The notes beneath the pieces are model-generated. The model saw only the letters and a program-made list of their open reading frames with translations. It did not search any database and had not been told where the DNA came from. Shown in pieces: positions 26,401 through 37,394 of a DNA stretch of 64,000 nucleotides. The stretch comes from Rhea pennata (Eukaryota > Chordata > Aves > Rheiformes > Rheidae), in contig NC_084702.1 in assembly GCF_028389875.1 (NCBI RefSeq), positions 64,019,582-64,083,581 on the forward strand, in the 5' to 3' direction. The translations under genes were made by a program, and so were the position numbers. Positions within the stretch are counted from its first letter, which is position 1, and the number at the start of each line of letters is the position of its first letter.

Positions 26401-29400
26401 ATGTTTGCACATAGATGTTAAGATGACAGGAAAGCAACCAAAGCTCTCTGTATTCCCTGGCCATTTAATCTTCTAGGCTATATGAGAATTTCAGCATACT
26501 CAAATATCACCATTAAACGTGACCTAGAAGGACTACATTTGGAAAAGGCTGAGGGACTTGCCTCGAGATAACTCTGCTGTTTGGCATTGTAGCCGGCAGC
26601 ACAAGGAACGAAGAGGCTTGAAGGAGACTCTGCCATCAGCGCAGAGGCCATGTTAGGACCCTGCTCCTTCCCAACAGCTCCTGCAGAACCAGCCCAGAGC
26701 TCTGCTCTCTGGGCTGCATGCAGACAGCCCAAGAAAGAGGAATAGTGTTAGCTCTAACAAGCTTGCTACATCAGCTTCCTGCAACGAGAAAACCTCCAAA
26801 GTACCACAGGATACATAATACAATAGTTGGAAGAGCTATAATTATCAGGAACTTTTGTTTTCCTATTGCAGACTTGAGGACTGTTTCTCTCTAGTGATGG
26901 TAAAGGGAGCTCATGGTCTGGAAACCTGGGCAGTAGGTGGTCTGAATCACTACCTATTTTTAATGTAAAATGCAAAAGCAGTCCAGAAGGGCAAACTCCT
27001 CCCAGCTACCTGCCCCAAACATTATTCCACAGGCAAGATCTGCCTTTGCTTGTCCTTCCAGGTACATGAATATACATTCTGGGATGAGCAGAGACCTGAT
27101 TCCAAGAGCAGGGGTGGAGAGAGCTTCTCTGCTACCAGGTAACAAAGCAAAAAGGCGTTTCTCAAAAAGTGAGAGGGGAGCCTGAATTGCCTCCAGCCTG
27201 AACCATCCCTTCTCAGGCAGCTACTTCTCGAGGCAAGCTCAGGTAGATGCCAGCCTCCAGGGAGGGCTCTCCACCCTGGCAGAGGACTGAGGCCCCTGCA
27301 TTAGGTGTCTCTAACAGCAGCCCCCTCTGCCTACGAGCTGGCCAGGAGCCTTCCCACTCTGCAAGCAAACTCTTTTTTTGCGCACTTTAAAAGTGCCTGA
27401 ACATCTTTGAGTCCAGGCTGACTCTGCCAACCCGAACCACCCCAACTGGGGCAGGGTGCCCCACAGCACCTTTCGGGTGCTGTGGGACCATGTCCATGGG
27501 ATGGCAGCAGCTGCTCTCCTGGCCTTGAACACGTACACAAGACTGGTATATCCAGATGCCCGTGGTCAGGTGGGTGACATGCTATCGCTAGTCAGAGTTC
27601 AGAAAGAAGTTATCTTTTCTGTAAAAAATGCAGCCATTGTATATTTTGGGGACAGAGAGAAGGGACCATGTACATTTAAGAAGTGTTTTCTGGAGATAAT
27701 ACTTGCTTCCACAAAAAACAGAACAGTTGCTTTTTGTCTTCAGAGAAGACAAGTTCATTGTAATTGTAATCAACCTTCGAGAGGGACAACTCTGGAGTCT
27801 CTTGGAATATTTTCTTTACTGTATTTACTTAGTATGATGAACTAGCTTTGGGCAGTTTGGAAAAGAACACCAAAAAAAAATCCAACCAAACAAAGAACAG
27901 AGATAGAAGAGATGGTGAAACGAAAAGATATTTGGCTGGAGTCAAATGAATAACTATTATTAGTAAAGCTACTAAAGGACTACTACCCAAGCAGTACTGC
28001 TGGATTTTTTTTCCTCTGTTTATTGTTTTGCCCATCTTAAGAAAGTTACTTCTGCTCTTCTAAATTTGACCTATTTCAGGCTTATCTAAATGGGAACTCT
28101 GTTTGGTGGGCATACTTTGACAAAGTAGAGGGGCCAGTTACTAAAATTTTTTCACTTACGAAAGGTTAGTTGAAGTCTCATTTGAGAAGTATCAGGTACA
28201 TCTGACTTTAGTATCTAAAAAAAAAAACAAATCAGTTCTACACAAAGCTGAAGTACAGCACACACCGATAATTCAGTTTTGTACCACATAGAAGGAGTTC
28301 TGGATTAAATTGTTCTCTTGTTGATTAGAAAATTACTCATATTACCTTACTATAGTTTTCAGTTAATAAAGTAAAATAAGTGAACAGTAATTTTATGAAA
28401 GACTTTCTTAAAATGTTGTGCCTCTCTTCCCTGAACAACTACTGGTCTCATCTTGAAATAAAAAATGAAATACTGATATAAGTAAAGAATTTTTCCAGTT
28501 TTCTTGAATCTTAAGCATTCTCCATTGCAATGCTATTCTGTAACCTTCTAGAATACATTAGTTGATCAGGGACAACACACCATGCTTGCTTCCACTTCAA
28601 ATAGATCTGTACCAAGGGGATTTTTTTCCCTCTACTTTACTTACCTGATTGTAGCATGTTGGTATTAAAAAAGCCTGACCACTATTTCATGGCCTAATTG
28701 CCTTGATTCAGGCAACCACTTAGCCATTTACCTGGCTTTAACCATGGAGATAATCTCACTAATGAACAGGACCAGCCCAGAGTAAATTTAGACTTAATCT
28801 GCTGTTTTAGCAATTATGTAACTAGGTAGAATTTCTTGCTCAATGCATTTTTGTAGCCCAAGGAAAACATAAACCACCTAAGACCTAACAGAACAGTCAG
28901 AAGAACGGTGAGATCATGAGACATGACCACCATGCAGTGTAGGAAAAGTACGTAGCTTGCTAGTTAATTTGGCTACATACCTGTGGGCACCTGCTTTACT
29001 CTAGGTAGTGCAGAGCACAGCACAAGCACACCCATAAACTGCCTGGCTCACAATTTCTCATAACTGCCCAGCACAGTGTTGGCCTCACATGAGCTAAGTG
29101 CTGGTTCACTATTCCTCACTCAAATAAAACATCTGATACTGCAGTCAGGCAAGATAGTTCTTAACTGGCACTCAGGTGGCCTGGTCATCTGCAGTCTTAC
29201 CTTTATTGATTTAACACTGTTTTGTATCACAGCTTTAACACAGCATCAACTGCTGCTGGCTTTCTCGTACATGGGTGGCATGCAGACCCGTATGTGACAG
29301 ATATAGAGACAGACAGATAGATGGATGAACAAAGATAAAAACCTAGTTCAAGCCTTCCACCTCCACCCCAGAAAAAATTAACTCTTAAATAAATGAATGT

Positions 29401-32400
29401 CACTCTCAGATTCCCTTAGGTAATTTTCTCACATAAGAATGGCCCCTTTACTGCATAACAGGCTCCCACCAAGAAGCAGGGTGCTCACATAAGTTCTTCA
29501 GAAGAGTTCTTATTATCTGTCCCTTAGAAATAACCAGCCTTATTAGCCAAGGAGATTTATGTCATAAAAAAAAAACCCACAAAAACAAAACAAAAAACTC
29601 TGTATGAAATAGGGAAGAAAGAACGATGAACTTGGAAGCAGGATTAAAAGGGCAAAACAAATCAGGAATAAGCCTTCCACCACGGCTGTGCATAACTACC
29701 AAGCCGCTCTCTGTCTGCCAGTAGCCTGAAAGGGACAAAGGCATCTGTGACATTCATCACGTGTGACATTCAAACAGGCAGATGCCGTTTGGTTATACAC
29801 AAAATGTATTTGCTCTTACAGCATTCAGAGAGTCCATGGTATTTCTTTGACTGAATAGTTGCTTTAAGTCCTAAATCATGTGCAAGTCTTATTAGATTTA
29901 AAATGTGCATTTCCAGGAGAAAATAAAGCTAACTTTGCTTTGAATAAGAATTAGTCTTCTCAGGATCCTAAAATGCTGCTCAGGGACAGCTACTAGCACT
30001 CAAAATATTATATTTATTTGATAACTCAGAACTACTAGCCTGCTTTGGAAGCGATGGTGATGCTCACACAGCTTATACCGACTCCACTGGACGCGTTAAT
30101 TATTCTTCACCTCCAAAAAAAAATGAGTGCAGCATGAGCAGGAAGCATGTTATCGCATGCTGCTTTATAGGAATGTATATTCACATGCAATTAATACAGA
30201 CAGAAGGTAGCATTAATCCAGTCTAATTCACATTAATTTATTTTTATTACTCTTTCATTAGCACCAGGAATAAGCAGTATGTTCATTAACTATTTTGTAC
30301 AGCTACGTTTGAGTCTTTCACTTAAAGGCTTGTAAATAAAAGTCCTTCTCCATTACTGTTTTTAACAGAAATGAAAACTAAGGCTGAGATGGTTCTCTGA
30401 TGTCCTTGACTAATTTGAACAGGAACAGTACAACCAATTTATTTACACACACACACACAAAAAAGCTTATCAACTTGTTTTCCCCTGCTTTACAGGGTGT
30501 GAAATCCTAACACAGCTCCGTATCACCGCAGCAGAGATCACTTTGTGAAGAAGCAGCCCTAAACGTTAAAACCGACTATCGGAAACGTCCTAAAAGAAGC
30601 CGATAGCGCGTGTTGGTATGCAAGGGCACGGCTGCGCGGGTGAGAGCCCAGCCTGCGCCCGTCTGCAGTGCCCCGGGTAACCATGGCGATGGGAAAGGGC
30701 CTGTGCAGAGCCAACAAAGGAAACCTTTAAACGCGGAGAGCCGCCGCGCGCAGCGCAGCGCAGCGCTCGAGGCTTCTGCCGCTGGCAACGACTCGGTTTA
30801 CCCATCCCAGAACGCGTGAGCTCCCTTCCACCTGTACCAGCCCTGAAGGCCAGCGTTTCATCCACGTTCAGCTGTTTGGACATTCGTCCGTTGCATTGGC
30901 AGCTGCAATTTTTAGCCTTAAAGAAGAAAACATCACATGAAATACATGCAAAAGCTATTTTCATTCATTCAAAATTAACAAGAGTGAAAAAGACCACATT
31001 GAATAACATTTGTACAGTGGCTAAGAAAACTGTAAACACAAGCAGCGTCAGTCCTGGAACTTAACTTCCTAAATGAAAATCCTGCAATTGAATCAAAACA
31101 TAAAGAAGAATTAAAAAATTGTTTCAGAGTCAGGCAGCACATGCATATGGTTAAAACTTGTTGGTAGCGTCTTGTGTTTACTTTGCCCAAATTATGCACA
31201 AATAAATATTAACTGTTAATGTATTTAGGAGTGTGAAGGTCATACCTTGTATACTTTTAAAAATAAACAGCATTTGTACAAAATACAAGTCCAGCAAGAC
31301 AGTATGAAAGAACCCTTACTTCAGTGTGCCATGCTGTGAAAGGCAAAACTCCAAGAATAATATATAATAACGCTCTTGCTACCTGACAAATCTCTTAAAG
31401 TAGCAAAAACTAGAGAGAGTTTTGATTTCAGAAAAATTCACATTCAGGTCCTGCTTTCAAACAATCTTCAGGTGTTAGAAAGCAAACAGGATTTTCCTCA
31501 AACCTTAAAGTTGCTCACAAACATCACGATAATAAAACGACAAAGTAACAAAAGATCATAAAAGAGAGAGAAAGACAAAAGATAAGCTAGCTTGTACAGC
31601 TTTAAGTCAGTGCATGTGCGTTGCAATCACACACTGCATTTTTAGCTGGACTTTTGGCTTCATTTAGTGTACAAAGTGGATAATTTTCAGTTGCTATTCA
31701 GTTACCAGTTTTCTCTCTGCCTTGTACTTTCAAGACAGACTATTCTAATTTACCGAATTAACAGCTTCCTTGTGGATACGTCTCTACATATTTTGGCCAC
31801 ATCTCTAAATATTTCAGCATCTATTTGCAAATGCAAGCAAAATTATTTTTGAGCACGCAAAAAAGTGAGAGATTATCCTTAGCCCCCTTTATAGAAGGGA
31901 AACAAAAGATCAAGGTCAGAAGTACTCACCAGTCCTGGATATCTAACTTGATACAGTTAAAACATTATTTTTTTCAGAATACTTAACACATTCAAAATAC
32001 ACTTTCCTTTGACTTCATTCATAGCTGTGAAGGCACAGCAGCTTTGCACATCAAGATGCAGTCTGACAAGCAGCTTAAGCCAGTGGAGGTGCTGGCTACT
32101 AGTGAAAGGGACTTTGCCAACTTCCCTCCCACCTCTGGCCAGTGCTAACACTCGAATGAATTGCACAAGTGAACAGGCTTAGTGTGACCAATCCCTAAAA
32201 CTGACCTGACCCATAAAAGCAGGAAGGTAACTCCCTGAGCAGATGGGTCCACGACCTGTTCCCCAGGCCAAGCCATAGGGGCAGCCTGGGAAAACTGGTG
32301 GGAGCATGCAACCAAGAGTGGGAGAAAGTCCTTGCAGCAGCAGCCCCACATTTAGGTCAGCTTAACCAGATCCTGAAAACACAGCTTCAGTTTTGAGAAC

Positions 32401-35178
32401 CCCTGGCTGAGCAAAGAGAAAGAGAAGAACACAAAAGCTCCAACCACATGTCAAAGATTTGATTTAAATGACTCGCCTGAAACTGCACTAGGCTTTTGTG
32501 ACAAAAAAACAGAGAAAGAATCCAATTCTGCTAGGGGAAAAAAAAAAGGGGAGAAAAAAATCCTCTCTCTTCAGCCTACCCTTCTTCCATTTTCCTAGAG
32601 CACCTTCTAATTTCAGCAATAAGCAAAGCAGGAGTCTCAGCTGCTTTTCTGATCACACTACCTTCCACTGCCAGGGAACCACCGGTGGCCAAATCGCTGT
32701 GTGGTGCCCTGACATGCAAAGGAGGCAAACTCTGATCGCTAACTTATTTCTGGCACTTCCTAACCTGTGAGGTTTTGACTCTATTCTTTTATCATAACTT
32801 TTACATATATATTCCCCTGGATTTAATCAAAAGCATCCTGAAGGAAAAAAAAAAGACTACTATAGGGCAATACTAGTGGGGTCTTCTCCTATCTCGCTGT
32901 TCAGTCCAATAGCCCACGGCCTACAAGGTTGGGAAACTTCTGCTTGCCTGGGACACCAGGATACTTTTCATCAGCAAGGGTCAGATATTTACTGAATGAC
33001 AGAAAAGGCATTGCACTCGGAAAATTTAGATTCCATCCAAAGTTTCAGGGAAACCTCCTTTACATTTTTCATATAGGGCTGCTTCCTCTTCCAGCTTGCC
33101 TGGCTCCCACGGCGCAGTTACTAGCTATGTCGGCACTGCTAATGCCCACCGGAGCCACCGGGCAGCGCGCGCAGCAGTTTGCACCCCACTCTTCAGTGCC
33201 AGCCCTCGTAAGGGGACCGGGTGCGCTGACAGCGATGGCCTTTGCTGAAGACACATTTGATCTCAGGTGGCACACTTGTGGCCACAAAAATCATAAAACC
33301 CAGTTGTGATTTTTCTCAGTTCCAAGTGCCTGAAAAAGTGGAGCAGTGTGTGCCTGAGAGAGTGGGGATTTTAAGGATAAATCCGAGTTAACTTTGTTCA
33401 CATCCTGAGTTGTGGCAGGAAGGTATGTGGTAGCCTTGAACATGAAGGCCCACTGAGCTGACAGAGATGAGAACACACTAAATTCGGCTCCCTTCATCAT
33501 GCCCAGTCCTCCAACACTGCCTCTTGAGCCTAGACTCTGAAGGATATTACTCCTAGGAAAGCACTGGGTTTTGCCTCAGAGGGAAAAACCTGGTTCACCC
33601 AGTAACCAACTAACAGTATGCAGCAGGGACTAGCAGAGAGGATCCAGAAGCTAACCAGAAAGCAGAGCGTCTCAACTAACAACACAGATTGCTGTAAAAA
33701 TATTTATTAACGGGAGAATACAAGAGGGATTGTTCCTGTACTTACAGGTACAGAGCTAGGCTGGACATAGGTACAGCTGCCCCCCGCTAGAACCCAGCCG
33801 AAAGCCCAGCTGAGCTCCAGATGGAGCAAGGACAGAATTTATACTAGTAAGCTAATAAAAATCTATTTCTTTCCAGAGGAATGTATTTTTCCTGAGGTTT
33901 GTTACTTGGCCAAATTTGGGTAGATTTTCAAAATGATGCAAATATCACCTTCCTGCCAAATTTCAGATATCTATTCTGAAACTTGAGGGCACTAGAGCTT
34001 CTCAAATAAAACATTACCAGAACTGAACTCAGACAAGGCATTGTATTTTGCACCAGCTTCACTCTCAGAAGGAGCTGGTCTATTTTGACTCTGAATTTTT
34101 CAAACAGGCTAAGGAAAAAACAATCTGATGCTGAAAAATATACAATTAAAGAATAAAATGCAACAAACCTATAAACAACCAAAAACAGTGTCCTGCAACA
34201 GAAAGCACTGGGCTTTGTTGTCTAGGCTGTGCTATTAAGTCTATTTTTCTGTCACAATTATTTCTCATAACATAATCTACTTTTATTAGCTACATACTTT
34301 TTGCCAGCAAGTAACAACACTGGTAGCATAGTTATATTATCAAAATGGTATTTTTACAGTATTTCTGTTTGTTTTCGTAGTTTGTAAAAGTCTTAATCAT
34401 TCTCCAAACACAAAAACACACACCACCACCAACTCAGCTCACACCTGTCCTAACTATTGCATTACTTTCAGCTGAGTTTGGAGCAACAACTCAATACCTT
34501 TATGTGATATATTTAATACCACTGATAGTTCAGAAAGAAATATAAAATGCAGCTTAAAATAAACTTGGCCTATTTCATTGCAGGACTGCTTAATTCACCT
34601 AATAACCCATAGCCCAATTAAATGCAAGTAGACTGCCTTTGAAGGTAAAACAATTAACTGGTACCAAATTAATTTTACTGAGAAACGATTACGCGAAAGC
34701 TGCAGCAGTATCAGCACAGCAGCACCCTGAACGGCTCAGAGGGAACACTCCCCAGCCGAAGCGTTTTCTTCTTCCTACAGAGTCCTACGAGATCAAGAAA
34801 GGCATGAGCGGATATTAACTCAGCAGTTACATCCAGCAACATCAAATGACACCACACATCTGAAATCAGAATTACAGCTTTGAACTGGAAAGATGAAGAC
34901 ACATCTGCCCGAACCGCACACACGCTGCCGGGACAGGGTCGACCTGTCCACTTCAGCCCGCTCGCGTTGCCCGGGAATCTCGCCCTCGCCTGTTACTTTA
35001 AGCACCGCTCTACAAAACCTCACAAGCCTTGGACACCATGAATTATAGGGCATGTTTATGTTCCTGGCATACAGTGACTTAATGCATTGACAGCTTGATT
35101 AAGCAGAAATGCAGAGTGGGTGTTTTCCATTTTGATGCGTTAAGAACGCCTTTTCTTTTTTCTTTCTTTCTTCTCTCT

Positions 35179-35217
<39 letters not shown>

Positions 35218-35985
35218 AAGAATTACCCGGTTGTCTGTACAAAGTATGTCTCACTACAGGTTAATATTTCTGTATTTGATTTCATACCCTGCAGCCGCAC
35301 ATTCCACTGTGGTGTTTGCTATAGTTACTGAAAGAACAAGTTGGAACAGCTCATCAGTGAAAACTCATTTTTATGCTTCTTCTTCAGCAACTTGGTAATT
35401 AGAAGTTCATGAGAGCATACAGAATATTTAAATTCTGGAAGTGCTTGGGAATTCGCTCATGGCAAGTGAGTACGACAGCTTATAGTTCCCAGGAAAATAT
35501 AAGTAATGGTAATTTAGTCAGCCAAGAGAAGGAGATGTTTCAAATTTCCCTGTCCTTTTCCAAGGAGCGACATCTGCCCAACAGGGTGGGAACAGGCCTC
35601 AAGATTTATTGCAAATTAGGAACAGCATTCATATATATGTATATACAAAATTGTCTTTTTTATGATGGCACAATCCCTGTATGAGCGTAAACTTGCACAG
35701 CAAACTGCATCCGCTCCCTCCCCGCCATCCCTCTACTGAAATGTAGCAACTCCACGTAACACGCCAGCCCAGGAGCGGAGGATTTCATCCGCTCTCCCTT
35801 GCCGCCGATACAGCCGCCCGCCCCGGCTCCCGGCCCCGACGCCCGGAGAGGGGCCGTGGAGGGGGCGGACGCGCGCCCACCTCGCCGCCCCGCACCTGCG
35901 GCGGCCGCGCCGGGCGCCCCCGCGCAGCGCCCGCCCCCCGCGCACACCTACCCAGAGCCAGCAGCAGCAGCAGCGCGGAGCCCAT
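336..35985 (-). CDS. ITGA2: Integrin alpha-2 gene, 5' part (exons 1-7)
   Basis: Alpha subunit of integrin alpha2-beta1, a plasma-membrane receptor for collagen and laminin. Seven exons (34, 124, 110, 92, 115, 128 and 149 nt) join in frame to 250 codons plus 2 nt. Residues 1-20 form a signal peptide. The mature chain starts YNVGLLGAK, close to human alpha-2. The first propeller blades follow, with sequons NRT and NVT and a conserved cysteine pattern. The I domain begins near residue 160; its MIDAS residues D171, S173, S175 and T241 are all present. The MIDAS aspartate is exon-encoded at DESNSIYPW. Alpha-1 has DGSNS there, and GILHNCC and GGDLTNTF also favour alpha-2 over alpha-1. The rest of the I domain and the stalk lie off the left edge. 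The neighbour is ITGA1 in the same orientation, as in mammals. No break or stop interrupts the joined frame. Confidence 0.96.
485..1642 (-). other. ITGA2: ITGA2 intron 6
   Basis: 1.16 kb of AT-rich intron between exons 6 and 7. No further coding segment or clear repeat was recognised. Confidence 0.88.
1643..1770 (-). CDS. ITGA2: ITGA2 exon 6 (I-domain start, MIDAS)
   Basis: Acceptor TTTTAG and donor GTAAGTC. It encodes [20 protein letters not shown], the first strand of the von Willebrand A-type I domain. DESNS is the DxSxS metal-ion-dependent adhesion site that binds the collagen glutamate through a divalent cation. It ends [10 protein letters not shown] in phase 0. Confidence 0.97.
1771..2145 (-). 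other. ITGA2: ITGA2 intron 5
   Basis: A short, 375-nt intron between exons 5 and 6. Nothing else was recognised. Confidence 0.88.
2146..2260 (-). CDS. ITGA2: ITGA2 exon 5
   Basis: Acceptor TTTAAAG and donor GTAAGG. It encodes [20 protein letters not shown] and the SFSPAVQ segment. The three cysteines (in CGP, QQC and GVC) match human alpha-2. It ends in phase 1, just before the I domain. Confidence 0.95.
2261..6131 (-). other. ITGA2: ITGA2 intron 4
   Basis: 3.9 kb. It holds a 41-nt A tract (3015-3055), a moderately CpG-rich patch at about 4,640-5,060 of unknown origin, and a 16-bp palindrome at 5465-5480. Short open frames here look random. Confidence 0.85.
3015..3055 (+). repeat. Poly-A tract (41 nt)
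   Basis: Uninterrupted A run in ITGA2 intron 4, with no AATAAA just upstream. Its origin is unclear. Confidence 0.95.
6132..6223 (-). CDS. ITGA2: ITGA2 exon 4
   Basis: Acceptor TTTTAG and donor GTACGT. It encodes [19 protein letters not shown] followed by TGGFL, matching the human IPNVTEMK...GTGGFL segment. The sequon NVT is conserved. It ends in phase 0. Confidence 0.95.
6224..7471 (-). other. ITGA2: ITGA2 intron 3
   Basis: 1.25 kb, AT-rich. A small run of near-repeats of TTAATTCATG lies near 6412-6440. No coding sequence was recognised. Confidence 0.85.
7472..7581 (-). CDS. ITGA2: ITGA2 exon 3
   Basis: Acceptor TTTTAG and donor GTAAG. It encodes [19 protein letters not shown] and a CP...C loop of propeller blade 1. 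It has one sequon (NRT) where human has NRM. The phase runs from the Trp codon of exon 2 to phase 1. Confidence 0.96.
9540..10505 (+). mobile_element. CR1 LINE, 5'-truncated, broken reverse-transcriptase ORF
   Basis: Read forward, the sequence encodes the C-terminal part of the CR1 reverse-transcriptase ORF in pieces: [93 protein letters not shown], and [20 protein letters not shown]. The pieces lie in different frames, so the copy is dead. It ends with the bird CR1 octamer-like tail ATTCTGTGATT near 10,495. It is inserted antisense to ITGA2 in intron 2. The 5' edge is approximate, as is usual for truncated CR1. Confidence 0.95.
12109..12137 (+). repeat. (AAAAT)n microsatellite
   Basis: About five TAAAA units in ITGA2 intron 2. 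Confidence 0.9.
13515..13538 (+). repeat. Poly-A tract followed by GAA units
   Basis: 24 A followed by a short GAA run, in ITGA2 intron 2. Confidence 0.9.
14440..15130. other. GC- and CpG-enriched patch in ITGA2 intron 2
   Basis: GC content rises clearly, with scattered CpG (around 14,500-14,640 and 15,000-15,120) and an uninterrupted minus frame of 177 codons. That frame shows no recognisable domain. Possibly an intronic regulatory region or an old insertion. Confidence 0.35.
15854..15895 (+). repeat. A-rich tract
   Basis: A-rich tract with scattered G, in ITGA2 intron 2. Confidence 0.9.
17134..17181. repeat. (AT)24 microsatellite
   Basis: An uninterrupted TA/AT run of 48 nt in ITGA2 intron 2, about 120 nt downstream of the exon 2 donor. 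It is self-complementary and could extrude as a cruciform. Confidence 0.95.
17301..17424 (-). CDS. ITGA2: ITGA2 exon 2
   Basis: Acceptor TTAACAG at 17425-17431 and donor GTAAG at 17296-17300. It encodes ILHNCCDA, the end of the signal peptide, then the mature N terminus [15 protein letters not shown] and [10 protein letters not shown], the first propeller strand. It ends within a Trp codon (TG|G), as the human protein predicts. Confidence 0.96.
17520..17539 (+). repeat. Poly-A tract
   Basis: 20 A on plus (T on the ITGA2 strand), about 100 nt upstream of the exon 2 acceptor. Confidence 0.9.
19790..20640. other. GC-rich segment in ITGA2 intron 1
   Basis: GC-rich block with a 226-codon minus frame (19,714-20,394) and several overlapping plus frames, none with a recognisable domain. 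Open frames on both strands are expected from the base composition. An unclassified repeat is possible. Confidence 0.35.
20739..20784 (+). repeat. (A)nG tract
   Basis: A-rich run with G about every eight bases, at the right end of the GC-rich segment in ITGA2 intron 1. Confidence 0.9.
22906..23066. other. Isolated CpG-dense segment in ITGA2 intron 1
   Basis: About 16 CpG in 160 nt within an AT-rich intron. Both strands are open across it (about 60 codons each way). No protein family was recognised. It could be a fragment copied from a CpG island or exon, or a regulatory island. Confidence 0.4.
23431..23477 (+). repeat. Poly-T tract (47 nt), then AA and G9
   Basis: The longest homopolymer in the window, followed by AA and a run of nine G. 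It is likely hard to sequence and may be misassembled in length. Confidence 0.95.
30747..30766. repeat. CAGCG pentamer repeat
   Basis: Three CAGCG units inside a small CpG-rich patch (about 30,590-30,830) in ITGA2 intron 1. Confidence 0.8.
35156..35212 (+). repeat. CT-rich and poly-T tract
   Basis: TTTC and TC units followed by about 31 T, about 800 nt inside intron 1 from ITGA2 exon 1. Confidence 0.9.
35952..35985 (-). CDS. ITGA2: ITGA2 exon 1 (start codon, signal peptide)
   Basis: The ATG at 35983-35985 opens [12 protein letters not shown], the hydrophobic core of a signal peptide, followed by donor G|GTAGGTG at 35951. The 34 coding nt end in phase 1 and join exon 2 (G|GC, Gly12). The signal peptide is about 20 residues against 29 in human, because the N-terminal region before the leucine run is shorter. 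The exon sits inside a CpG island. Confidence 0.88.
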
Positions 35986-36114
35986 GGCGCGGAGCGGCGC
36001 GGAGCAGTGCGGTGGGCCGGGCAGCGTCGGGGCGCGCCGCAGCAGCCGCTTCCGAGCTGGCCGCTTCCCAGCGCGGCACTGAGCGCCACCTGCTCCTCGC
36101 CGCTCCGAAATACC

Positions 36115-36141
36115 CCTCCTCCTCCTCCTCCTCCTCCTCCT
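36115..36141 (-). repeat. (AGG)9 tract in the ITGA2 5' leader or promoter
   Basis: Nine perfect CCT units on the plus strand, read AGG on the ITGA2 coding strand, about 130 nt upstream of the ATG. Such G-runs can form a G-quadruplex and are often length-variable. Confidence 0.9.
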
Positions 36142-36235
36142 GCCGCTGCTGCTCCCCGCCCCCTGCGCGCCGCGGGTGCGGAGCGGCCGGAGGCGGCCCC
36201 CGGCGGGCCCGCGCCCCGACGGCGGCGCTGGGCGG

Positions 36236-36260
36236 GCGCTGCGCTGCGCTGCGCTGCGCC
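36236..36260. repeat. GCGCT pentamer tandem repeat
   Basis: Four perfect GCGCT units and one imperfect unit in the CpG island, upstream of the ITGA2 start. Confidence 0.85.
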
Positions 36261-37352
36261 GCCCCGGGGGCCCCCGGCCGCCCCGGCGGGACGGCACCTG
36301 GGCGGGAGGGCGCTGCGTGCCGGCCAGAGCCGCCGCGGGTACCCTAAAACAGCAGTTCGGAGGGGAGGGACGGGAATTCGCTTTTCAAGCGTCGCGAGTC
36401 ATCTGAAGCTGCTGAAAGCGTTAGAACCATGGCCAAACACATGATTTTAGGCAGCTGTGTGAGAGTGGGTATCTTCCACGCACATTGACCTTCGGTTATA
36501 AAGTCTGCACCTCCTCATTTAAGTTAAATTGGCTGAACACGTATTCTGCAGCACGTGAGAGCATGACTGGATCCAGGACCTTGCCACCCAGGGGATGGAA
36601 GTTTGCCGTGGCGCTGGGGCTGTATTGCCTGGGCGGGATGCTGCCCGCAGAGTGTGAGGTGCCAGGCTAATACCTAGAAACACAGTGTGAATCGAAGCCG
36701 GTAAAGAAACGTGAGGGTGAGGATTTGCACTTACAAGTAAATCAGAAAGCTGTTGAAAGTGCGGGGTGACTGTATTCTGGGTAGCTTTCAGCCTATTTAG
36801 CATTGGCAGCACTGTTTGAATACCGCATATTCAGAGTACTTGAGAAACATTCCTTTTCTCCATCCCACAATCCTGATACGTATCAAAATCTGTGCTGCTA
36901 CCTTTTATGTTGGATATATTCTATTTTGTAATGGTGGTTTTTGGCAAATAAGTTTATACTTCCTGGTGTTAACATGGAATAAAAAAGACAGTTTGTTTCG
37001 AGACTTGAAATAGAAATGCTTCCTATGCTTCCTTCCTTCCCCCTTCTCACCATCTAGGTCATGGTCCTTTTGGTGTGATACAGACCTTAGCTTTTTTTTC
37101 CCAGCAGTATTATAAAAATACATGTGTTGTCTTAGTTTCTTACTTTGTTTTAATATTCTGAGTGAGTCTGAACTGCAAGTTAAAATGAACAAGTCTGTGG
37201 AACAGGCAGAAGCGTTCAGCTGGTAGCTCTTTGGACCCTGCTGCTTTACAGCATGGCACAGCTCAGGTAGGCTCCTTCAGGACATTGAAATCATTGATGA
37301 AAGCGTAGCCTGGACCTGTCATTGTACAACACATACTGATTTCTTTCACGTA

Positions 37353-37394
37353 TTTACCTTCTTAGGACACACATTTACCTTCTTAGGACACACA
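37353..37394. repeat. 21-bp perfect tandem duplication
   Basis: Two exact head-to-tail copies of the unit TTTACCTTCTTAGGACACAC plus A, about 1.4 kb upstream of the ITGA2 start. Confidence 0.9.

Larger units (their letters stand above)
17425..35951 (-). other. ITGA2: ITGA2 intron 1
   Basis: 18.5 kb first intron. It holds A/T tracts (17,520; 20,739; 23,431; 35,182), GC-rich segments at about 19,790-20,640, 22,906-23,066, 27,000-27,560, 30,500-30,880 and 34,690-35,000, and an exon-like segment at 28,160-28,214. Large first introns often carry enhancers, but no specific element could be identified here. No second gene was recognised. Confidence 0.8.
35690..36400 (-). promoter_or_regulatory. ITGA2: CpG island and promoter region of ITGA2
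   Basis: A GC-rich, CpG-dense block surrounds the ITGA2 start codon in otherwise AT-rich DNA. It has several GC boxes (GGGCGG near 35860, 36230 and 36297), an (AGG)9 tract on the coding strand and a GCGCT pentamer run. Transcription should start somewhere in about 36,000-36,140, upstream of the ATG at 35,985. The exact start site cannot be read. Several long open frames across it are GC-composition artefacts. Confidence 0.8.

Noticed and set aside
35785..36297. Long minus-strand frame of 170 codons, plus several plus-strand frames, at the CpG island
   Set aside because: Arg/Pro/Ala-rich products from GC-rich sequence. The real coding part is only the 34 nt of ITGA2 exon 1, fixed by the donor and the exon 2 phase.
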